DNA of 41,335 bases from Candidatus Gemmiger stercoripullorum. GTDB lineage: Bacteria > Bacillota > Clostridia > Oscillospirales > Ruminococcaceae. A program made the translations under genes and the position numbers. This document shows, piece after piece, positions 24,190 to 30,416 of this stretch; position 1 is the first letter of the stretch, and every line of letters starts with the position of its first letter. The DNA lies in contig DWXD01000010.1 of the NCBI GenBank assembly GCA_019119365.1, positions 1 to 41,335 of the forward strand, given 5' to 3'. The notes under the pieces are model-generated. The model saw nothing but the letters and a program-made list of their open reading frames with translations, was not told where the DNA came from and made no database searches.

Positions 24190-25290
24190 ATGGACAAGCA
24201 ACAGGCCGTGGCCATTGTGATCCCGGCGCTGAACCCCGGGCCGTTGCTGCTCGACCAGCTGCGCCAGCTGCAGCAGGGCGGGCTGACAGCCATTGTTGTC
24301 GTTGATGACGGCAGCGCGGAGGCAGCACAGCCGGTCTTTACCCGCGCGCACGGCATGGGGGTGACGGTGCTGCATCATGCCGTCAATCTTGGCAAAGGGG
24401 CGGCACTCAAAACAGGTTTTGCGCACTGCCTGCGCAGTTGGCCGGAATTGATTGGCTGTGTTACGGCGGATGCCGACGGGCAGCACACCGTGCGGGATAT
24501 CCTGCGCATGGCCGCGGCGCTGCGCGGCTGTCCGGGGGCGCTGTGGCTTGGCGTGCGGAATTTCTCTGCCCCGAACGTCCCGCTGCGCAGCCGCTGGGGC
24601 AACTGCCTGAGTGCGGCGGCGCTGCGTCTGGGCGGTGTCAAGGTACAGGACAGCCAAACGGGTCTGCGCGCTATCCCGGCTGCGCTGCTACCGCTGCTTA
24701 TGCGCCTGCCGGGTTCACGGTATGAATACGAGACCACGATGCTGCTGGCTGCCCGGCGTGCAGGTTGGCCGTTGGAAGAGCTGGAGATCGAGACCGTCTA
24801 CACGGACGGCAATCGCGGTTCGCATTTCCATCCGCTGCGCGACAGCCTGCGTGTCATTGGCGTGCTGCTGCACGGCATAAGCAGTATGGCGGTACGCTTC
24901 GCCGCGTCTTCGCTGGCATCGGCGGGGGTGGACCTTGGCCTGTTTGCTTTGCTTGCACCGCGGCTGGCTCCGTGTGGCGGCTGGCGGATGGCAGCTGTGG
25001 CGCTGGGGGTGCGTGTTGCGTCGGCGGGGGTCAATTTTGTCCTTAACCGCACACTCGTTTTTGGCGTTCGTCGCGCCGTTGCACGCCCGGCTGTGCGCTA
25101 TGCGCTGCTGTGCGCCGGTCAAGCGGCCGCCAGCGCCGGGCTGACGTCGATACTGTATGCGGTTGTGCAATGGCCGGCCGTTGGTTGCAAAGCGCTTGTG
25201 GACGGGGCGCTGTTTATTATCAGCTTCTTCCTGCAGCAGCGTTGGGTCTTCCGTGTGCCTGCCGTGCGAGAGGAGGAAGCGAACATATGA
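24190..25290 (+). CDS. GT2 glycosyltransferase fused to GtrA-type flippase domain
   Basis: 366 residues. Residues 5-230 are a family 2 glycosyltransferase of the dolichyl/undecaprenyl-phosphate type: VIPALNPG, VVVDDGS, NLGKGAALKTGF and TADADGQH with the DxD aspartates 94 and 96. Residues about 233-358 hold four membrane helices of the GtrA family (VRFAASSLASAGVDLGLF; FVLNRTLVFG; SFFLQQRWVF), which is thought to flip or present the lipid-linked sugar. The enzyme should charge undecaprenyl phosphate with a sugar inside the cell and help move it outside, to be used by the flanking membrane glycosyltransferases. It overlaps the next gene by four bases (ATGA). Transcription probably starts behind array B. 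Confidence 0.92.
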   Translation: MDKQQAVAIVIPALNPGPLLLDQLRQLQQGGLTAIVVVDDGSAEAAQPVFTRAHGMGVTVLHHAVNLGKGAALKTGFAHCLRSWPELIGCVTADADGQHTVRDILRMAAALRGCPGALWLGVRNFSAPNVPLRSRWGNCLSAAALRLGGVKVQDSQTGLRAIPAALLPLLMRLPGSRYEYETTMLLAARRAGWPLEELEIETVYTDGNRGSHFHPLRDSLRVIGVLLHGISSMAVRFAASSLASAGVDLGLFALLAPRLAPCGGWRMAAVALGVRVASAGVNFVLNRTLVFGVRRAVARPAVRYALLCAGQAAASAGLTSILYAVVQWPAVGCKALVDGALFIISFFLQQRWVFRVPAVREEEANI

Positions 25291-27209
25291 GCGCACTGTT
25301 TCTTTTTTTGCTGTTGATGCCTGCTGCGGCTGGGGTCTGTGCCTGGCTTGGCTGCCGCATGGAAGAAGGAATTCTGCTTTCTGTGCTGGGGCTGATCACG
25401 GCCGGGTATATTCTGGTATTGAGTGGGGGAGTGCTATGGCTGGGCCTGTTGCCGTGGGTGGCGGCGGCCGCAGGCGGTGCTCTGGCGCTACAACGTTTTA
25501 GTAAAAATGCAGAGGACTGGCGTGCGCTGGCACAGGGGATGCTACTGTTTTTTGCTTTTTCGATGCTGTATTGGTGGCTGTGCTGCGGACGCAGTTTCTG
25601 CGATTGGGACGATTTCTCCCACTGGGGCCGGGCGGCTAAGTGGATGTTCACGACGAATACAATGTACACGTCGCCGGATTCCGGCGACGCTTTCAAGTCT
25701 TATCCGCCTGCAACAGCTGTCTGGCAGGTGATGCTGCTCAAGGCAGGGCGGTTTGGCTTCCGGGAAGATATCGTCCTCTTTGGCAATGCGCTGCTCACGG
25801 CCGCTTTGTCGGTAATGCCGTTTCGCTGCGTGGGGATGTGGCAACGGCCGTTTGGCGTGGCGGTGACGGCGTTTCTCGCCGCCTTTGTGCCGCTGATTGT
25901 CTACCCGACTTATTTCGCCCGTGCCAGCGTTGACGGTTTGCTTGGCGTGTTCTGCGCGGCGCTGCTGGTCTCGGCGTTCGCGCCGGGGCGCAGCGCAGCC
26001 ACGCCGGTGTGCGAGGCGTTCGGCTGCTTCGTGCTCGCGCTTGTCAAATCGTCCGGCACTGGGCTGGCAATGCTGGCGGCGCTTGTGTTACTGGCGGCGC
26101 GCCTGGGCGGTGTGAGACATCGGCAGGGAAAGGCGCGCATGGCTGCGCTGGTATGCGCCTTGGCCCCGCTGGCTGCCACAGGCATCGCCAAGTTGAGCTG
26201 GACGCTTCATTTGGCGCAGGCAGGGGTGGCCGAGCGCTGGCAGGGCGAAAACCCGCTGCGCAACCTATGGAGTCTGATCATTGGCAACATCCCGGATTGG
26301 CGCGGCGTTACGCTGACAAACTTTATTGCAACGATCTTCACGCAGGGCAACTACGGCGCGGCGCGCACGCTTCCATTCTTTGCCTGGCCTCTCGCGTTCT
26401 GTGTGTTGGAGGCGGGGGCGGTATGTCTGGCGCGGCGGGATAGATTCGGCGCCCAGCTGCGTGCACTGCCGTTGACCGCCGCAACGCTGGGGATAACGGT
26501 GGCGTTTACGGCTTCACTCTTGTATACATATCTCTTTCTGTTTGAACCGGCCGAGGCTGTTATACTTGCTTCGCTCTACCGATATCTCGATAGCTGTGTA
26601 CTGCTGCTTGCGCAGGTGGCTGTCTTTGCGGTGGGGTTAAGCGCTTGCCGTGCTGCGCCGCGGTGGCAGGCGGCCCCAGCAGCTGTCGCACTGGCATGGG
26701 CGTTTCTGTTCCCGTTCGGGTACAGCGTGCAGGCAGTGGTTGAAGCGCCGTTGCTTGCGGCCGAATCCGGCGCGGACCGCGTACTCTCCCGCCATGCGGC
26801 TGCACGCATCCGCGCGCTTGGCGTCGAGGACCCGCGCCTCTGGCTCATCACGGCAAACGACGGCGGCGCGGCTCAGCAGCGCATAGAGTTTGACCTTTTG
26901 CCCGTCACGCTGCCGCCGCAGGCGACGATTCTGATGGCCGACGCCACTGGTGTTTTGTGGGCGAGGCAGATCACACCGGAGGCGTGGAGCCGCGAGCTTG
27001 CCGAAGACTACGACTATGTATATATCTACTGCCCCGAGGACCAGTTTGTGCGCGACTTTCTCGAAGTGTTCGAGACTGGCAGCCAGAGCGAGGTGGTCGC
27101 CGACCGCATGTTTGAAGTGGTCCCCCAACCTGATGGGAACGCCCGCCTGCGTTGTCTCGACGCCCCCGACGCCGGGGAACTCGTGCCGGTACCGGGGGAG
27201 GGCAAATAA
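25287..27209 (+). CDS. Polytopic membrane protein, possible GT-C-type glycosyltransferase
   Basis: 640 residues with about a dozen hydrophobic helices to residue 500 and an extracytoplasmic C-terminal domain of about 140 residues (ESGADRVLSRHAAARIRALG onward). An early outside loop reads CDWDDFSHWGRAAKWMF with clustered aspartates and aromatic residues, like the acidic catalytic loop of GT-C enzymes such as PMT/ArnT relatives; YTSPDSGDAFKSYPPATAVWQ follows. I do not recognise a named family. It is translationally coupled to the GT2-GtrA gene, so it probably uses that enzyme's lipid-linked sugar. Codon use is slightly less G/C-ending than in the flanks, a weak hint of separate ancestry. ATG 25287 follows GAGGAGG. 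Confidence 0.72.
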   Translation: MSALFLFLLLMPAAAGVCAWLGCRMEEGILLSVLGLITAGYILVLSGGVLWLGLLPWVAAAAGGALALQRFSKNAEDWRALAQGMLLFFAFSMLYWWLCCGRSFCDWDDFSHWGRAAKWMFTTNTMYTSPDSGDAFKSYPPATAVWQVMLLKAGRFGFREDIVLFGNALLTAALSVMPFRCVGMWQRPFGVAVTAFLAAFVPLIVYPTYFARASVDGLLGVFCAALLVSAFAPGRSAATPVCEAFGCFVLALVKSSGTGLAMLAALVLLAARLGGVRHRQGKARMAALVCALAPLAATGIAKLSWTLHLAQAGVAERWQGENPLRNLWSLIIGNIPDWRGVTLTNFIATIFTQGNYGAARTLPFFAWPLAFCVLEAGAVCLARRDRFGAQLRALPLTAATLGITVAFTASLLYTYLFLFEPAEAVILASLYRYLDSCVLLLAQVAVFAVGLSACRAAPRWQAAPAAVALAWAFLFPFGYSVQAVVEAPLLAAESGADRVLSRHAAARIRALGVEDPRLWLITANDGGAAQQRIEFDLLPVTLPPQATILMADATGVLWARQITPEAWSRELAEDYDYVYIYCPEDQFVRDFLEVFETGSQSEVVADRMFEVVPQPDGNARLRCLDAPDAGELVPVPGEGK

Positions 27210-27210
27210 T

Positions 27211-27258
27211 AAAGCGCCGCTTTCGGCCGGGGATGTCCGGCTTGAAAGCGGCGCTTTT
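27211..27258 (+). terminator. Bidirectional terminator at the end of the glycosylation locus
   Basis: AAAGCGCCGCTTTC (27211-27224) pairs with GAAAGCGGCGCTTT (27244-27257), flanked by T-rich sequence to the right and A-rich on the left, so it can also end the convergent GNAT gene transcript. Confidence 0.85.
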
Positions 27259-27274
27259 GGTTTTTTGGGGGAGT

Positions 27275-28276
27275 TCACCCCAGGTTCGGCCGGTCCTGGT
27301 CGCCGTCGGCTTTGAACAGGACGAAGTTTTCGGGGCGGTTCGTAAAATAGAAATATTCGGTGTTGTCATGCAGCGGCGGCGTCAGGTAGTTGGGGATGAC
27401 GACGCCGTCGCCGGGCAGGCGTTCGCGCAGCCCGGCGGCCTGCCAGACAGCAGGGGCGATCCCGGCGTTGTAGCAGTCGAGATACTCGGCCCCGCTGCGC
27501 TGCAAAAGCGCATCCAGCGCCTTTCCCAGGCGCGGCAGCACTTCGTCCGCGCCGATGAAATCCACCAGCCGCAGCACCGGCGCGCAGCCGGTGTCGGCGG
27601 CGCTGACCGTGCGGGTCACGGCATAGGCCAGCAGGCGGCCCTGCTCGCGCGCGGCCCAGACGTCGTAGCGGAAATAAGGGAAGGCGAAATACCGCCGCTG
27701 CAGGTACCACAGGTCTTTGCGCGGCGTGTGCGGGCTGGGCGGCAGCCCCAGCGCGGTAAGGGCTTCGGCGCCGGGCACGGGTTCCAGCGTCAGGTCGCCG
27801 CCCACCGGCAGCGGTTCGGCCGCCCCCGGCTGCGCCAGCGTCCAGCCGCCCGCGCCGGGGCGGCCCAGGCGGTAATAGTGGCGCAGGCGCTCGGCCTGCC
27901 AGCCCAGGAAATGGTACAGCTTGCAGGTGTTTTCGCGGATGTTGTTGCAGGCCAGCACCTGCGCGCCCAGCAGCCCGGGCAGCGCGTCCATCAGTTCAAG
28001 GCCGACGCCGTTGTGCCCCCTGGCGGCCACCCAGATGGACACCCAGACGTCCGCGCCGGGGGCTTTCGCGGCGGGGATATACCCGGCTGCGCTCAGCAGG
28101 CGGCCGTCCGCTTCGGCCACCGCAAAGTGCGGCGCGCCGCCGTGCCCGGCAAAATAATATTCATACAGCTCCGGCCGGTTCAAAAGCGGCAGGCGCATGT
28201 CAAAATGTTCGTTGATGAACGCCGTGATGGCAGGCCCTTCGCCGGGGCGTGCCAGGCGGAAGACCGGCTCAGACAA
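27275..28276 (-). CDS. GNAT family N-acetyltransferase, two-domain
   Basis: 333 residues. The N-terminal half has the GNAT fold: the acyl-CoA pyrophosphate loop is the R-G-H-N-G-V-G stretch in VWVSIWVAARGHNGVG, followed by ACNNIRENTCKLYHFLGW, the C-terminal GNAT helix-strand. The second half (about 150-333) is probably a divergent second GNAT-like domain (RLVDFIGADEVL, GAEYLDCYNAGI). It overlaps the SDR gene by eight bases and is last in an operon that starts with an acyl carrier protein, so its acyl donor could be an acyl-ACP instead of acetyl-CoA. Acceptor unknown; a sugar amine or amino acid is my guess. Confidence 0.85.
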   Translation of the reverse strand: MSEPVFRLARPGEGPAITAFINEHFDMRLPLLNRPELYEYYFAGHGGAPHFAVAEADGRLLSAAGYIPAAKAPGADVWVSIWVAARGHNGVGLELMDALPGLLGAQVLACNNIRENTCKLYHFLGWQAERLRHYYRLGRPGAGGWTLAQPGAAEPLPVGGDLTLEPVPGAEALTALGLPPSPHTPRKDLWYLQRRYFAFPYFRYDVWAAREQGRLLAYAVTRTVSAADTGCAPVLRLVDFIGADEVLPRLGKALDALLQRSGAEYLDCYNAGIAPAVWQAAGLRERLPGDGVVIPNYLTPPLHDNTEYFYFTNRPENFVLFKADGDQDRPNLG

Positions 28277-29006
28277 TGGCGGACCCCCCTGTGACAGGCA
28301 GCGTCACGCCGGTGATGAAACGCGCTTCCTCCGAAAGCAGGAACGCCATGGCGGGCACGACGTCGGCCGGGGTGGCGTTGCGGCCCATCGGGTTGTCCGC
28401 CGCCGCGGCCTGCACGATCAAATCGGGCGTGTCCTTCAAAAAGTTTGTCTCCATCATACTCGGCGCCACGCAGTTGACCGTGATGCCAAACCGCGCGTAC
28501 TCGACAGCCAGGCTCTTGCACAGCTGGCCCAGCGCGCCCTTGGCCATCACATAGGCGGCCGTGTTTTTGGGCGGGGCGCCCAGCGTGTAGCTGGTCTGGA
28601 TGAACAGCACGCGGCCGAAGCGCGCTTTGCTCATGGCGGGCAGCACCGCCTTGCACAGCTTGACGGCGCTGTGTACCTGGATTTCCCAGTCCTTGGCGAA
28701 GCGCGCTTCGTCAAAGCCCTTGAACCGGGTGTTGACGACCGGCAGCGCGGGCAGGTGCACAAAGTGCGTGGGCGCGGGCTGCCCGGCCAGCAGCTGGCAG
28801 AAAGTGTCGACCTTGTACGGGTCGGACAGATCGACGTCAAACGGGCGGATGCGGCCCGGATGGGCCGCGACCAGCGGCGCGAGCTTGTCCAGGTCGCCGC
28901 AGCCCTGCGCAAGGACCAGCGCATCCGCATCGGCGGCCAGCAGCCGCTCGATCAGCGCGCGGCCGACATCGCTGGTCGCGCCGGAGATGAGATATGTATA
29001 GGCCAT
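28269..29006 (-). CDS. SDR family oxidoreductase (FabG-like)
   Basis: 245-residue classical short-chain dehydrogenase. Cofactor loop SGATSDVGRALIERL at residues 8-22, catalytic Ser139 (FIQTSY) and Tyr152-x3-Lys156 (YVMAKGAL). The C-terminus TGVTLPVTGGSAIV follows the FabG pattern, suggesting a 3-oxoacyl-ACP or similar keto reductase. The usual NNAG segment is altered (HLPALP). Its gene overlaps the GNAT gene by eight bases and follows the MaoC gene by 12, so the three enzymes are made together. A GGAGG site precedes the ATG. Confidence 0.9.
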   Translation of the reverse strand: MAYTYLISGATSDVGRALIERLLAADADALVLAQGCGDLDKLAPLVAAHPGRIRPFDVDLSDPYKVDTFCQLLAGQPAPTHFVHLPALPVVNTRFKGFDEARFAKDWEIQVHSAVKLCKAVLPAMSKARFGRVLFIQTSYTLGAPPKNTAAYVMAKGALGQLCKSLAVEYARFGITVNCVAPSMMETNFLKDTPDLIVQAAAADNPMGRNATPADVVPAMAFLLSEEARFITGVTLPVTGGSAIV

Positions 29007-29018
29007 GGGGTGCCCTCC

Positions 29019-29435
29019 TTATTTTGCCAGCCCGGCTTTGATGACGCCGCGCGTCACCTTTTTACCATCCTGGTTTGTGATGACCGCCTTGATCTCGGCT
29101 TCGGCCACCGCCTCGCTGACGTTTACCACGGTGCCGGTCACGGTCAGCGTATCGCCGATGAAGACCGGCCGGGCAAATTTACATTCAACGCCGTGCAGCA
29201 GGCAGTGTTCGCCGGGCAGGTAGACGCCGGCCAGCGTGGAGAAAAAGCTCGCCCCCAGCATGCCGTACACGACCCGGCCGCCGTAGCCGCGGGCTTTGGC
29301 GTAGGTTTCATCCACATGGATGGGGGAGCAGTCCCCGGTCAGGCGCTCAAACGCCTGCATCATCTCCTCGGTCACGGTCACGGTAAAGCTTTCGGTCAGC
29401 CCCGGCGTCATTTCCGCCAGTGTGTAATGGTTCAT
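29019..29435 (-). CDS. MaoC-like (R)-hydratase/dehydratase
   Basis: 138-residue single hot-dog domain. The hydratase-2 motif is RLTGDCSPIHVDETYA, with the catalytic Asp35 and His40 (the usual Asn is Ser here). The protein should interconvert a 2-enoyl thioester and an (R)-3-hydroxyacyl thioester. In the same operon as an ACP and a FabG-like reductase it would act on an ACP-bound chain. The start is placed at 29435 because AGGAGG lies just upstream; an upstream in-frame ATG at 29462 lacks such a site. An intrinsic terminator separates it from the ACP gene. Confidence 0.9.
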   Translation of the reverse strand: MNHYTLAEMTPGLTESFTVTVTEEMMQAFERLTGDCSPIHVDETYAKARGYGGRVVYGMLGASFFSTLAGVYLPGEHCLLHGVECKFARPVFIGDTLTVTGTVVNVSEAVAEAEIKAVITNQDGKKVTRGVIKAGLAK

Positions 29436-29463
29436 GGCAGCCTCCTGTGCGGTCAGATACAAT

Positions 29464-29509
29464 AAAAAACGGGCGCCGCCGCACTTGGCAACAAGGCAGC
29501 GGCCGCCCG
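29464..29509 (-). terminator. Intrinsic terminator between ACP and maoC genes
   Basis: On the minus strand a GC-rich stem (CGGGCG/CGCCCG, a bulged G, then CCGC/GCGG) is followed by six T residues and ATT. It lies inside the operon, after the ACP gene and before the other three. No promoter is evident in the 30 bases that remain before the maoC start, so read-through is probably needed. Confidence 0.8.
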
Positions 29510-29529
29510 GCGGGATGCTGTGCGCGGCT

Positions 29530-29772
29530 TTACGCGGTCATACGCGCGACCAGGTCCAGCAGGTCGCCCACATCCTTTAAGTCGCGGACGTCGGCGAGCT
29601 TGAACTTGATCGCAAACTTTTTCTCGATCGCCGTCAGCAGGTTGATCTGCTCCAGGCTGTCCCAGTCCTCGATATCGTCGGCGCAGGTGCTGCGGGTGAT
29701 CACGAGGGTGTCGTCGTCAAAATTATCGCGGAAGATCTCCTGCACGGCGTCCAGGATCGCTTGCTCGGTCAT
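29530..29772 (-). CDS. Acyl carrier protein
   Basis: 80 residues, acidic, with the phosphopantetheine attachment site IEDWDSLEQINL (Ser39). It differs from housekeeping AcpP, which typically reads DSLD(T/V)VELV; the DSLEQINLL form is typical of dedicated ACPs in small biosynthetic or surface-modification loci. It is first in a minus-strand operon with MaoC, SDR and GNAT genes. It has its own promoter and is followed by an intrinsic terminator, so more ACP than enzyme should be made. Confidence 0.93.
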   Translation of the reverse strand: MTEQAILDAVQEIFRDNFDDDTLVITRSTCADDIEDWDSLEQINLLTAIEKKFAIKFKLADVRDLKDVGDLLDLVARMTA

Positions 29773-29809
29773 GGTGGGTCGCTCCTTTATCCATAAGGTT
29801 TACACCTGC

Positions 29810-29838
29810 ATCATACCACAAAACGCGCCCCGCCGCAA
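29810..29838 (-). promoter_or_regulatory. Promoter of the ACP operon
   Basis: On the minus strand TTGCGG (29833-29838), 17 bases, TATGAT (29810-29815), with TG one base before the -10 (extended -10). It lies about 40 bases from the ACP start. Confidence 0.75.
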
Positions 29839-29842
29839 GGCT

Positions 29843-30160
29843 TCACAGCCCGTAATCTTCCAGCCGCTGCTGCAGTTCGGCTTCGTCCTGTACCGGCACG
29901 CCCTGCTGCAGCGCCAGCACGTCCTGTTCCGGCAGCAGCCGCGTCAGCAGGTCGTACTGGGCCAGCGGCCCGCGGCCGTCGGCCGTGTACAGCGATACAT
30001 ACCCGCCGGTATCCTTGAGCAGGTAGCGGGGCTGCGGCCGCTGCGCGTTTTCCAGCGCCGCCTGGGCAAACCAGACGCACGCCGCCGCGATGCCCAGCAC
30101 CGCCAGCGCCCCCAGCAGCGTCAGGTAACGCCGCGCCCATTTTGGCAGTTTGGTTTCCAC
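29843..30160 (-). CDS. Small single-pass membrane protein, unknown
   Basis: 105 residues. Basic N-terminus (ETKLPKWARRY), one membrane helix (about 12-32), then an outside domain of about 70 residues with YLLKDTGGYVSLY, PLAQYDLLTRLLPEQDVLALQQGVPV and an acidic end ELQQRLEDYGL. Small clostridial proteins with this layout and the L..GI/V.....EL...LEDY ending are common and unnamed; a distant likeness to BofC C-terminal domains is possible, unproven. The start is GTG 30160, seven bases after AAAGGAGG; upstream codons in frame have no such site. It is just upstream of the ACP gene on the same strand. Confidence 0.75.
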   Translation of the reverse strand: METKLPKWARRYLTLLGALAVLGIAAACVWFAQAALENAQRPQPRYLLKDTGGYVSLYTADGRGPLAQYDLLTRLLPEQDVLALQQGVPVQDEAELQQRLEDYGL

Positions 30161-30312
30161 AATACCGCCTCCTTTCCCAGTTTTTTGTGACAAAACGGTA
30201 AAACAGCGCAAAAAATCATACGATGCTAAAACAAGTATGGCCGCCCGGCGCGCCCAAAAATCAAAAACTTGTGAATTTTACATTTGCCGTCTGTACTTTT
30301 GGCTGCGGTTTG

Positions 30313-30321
30313 TGTTATAAT
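30313..30321 (+). promoter_or_regulatory. Extended -10 promoter of the class A PBP gene
   Basis: TGT followed by TATAAT (30316-30321), a perfect -10 with TG extension; no clear -35. Leader to the proposed start is about 90 bases. Confidence 0.7.
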
Positions 30322-30416
30322 TCAATCTATGGTATTGTCATATCCTGTGTGACGCCGCCGGCGCCGCACCCGTTTATGGTTTATAGAAGTTAAGACCCCA
30401 AAAGGAGGCGGTCCCC

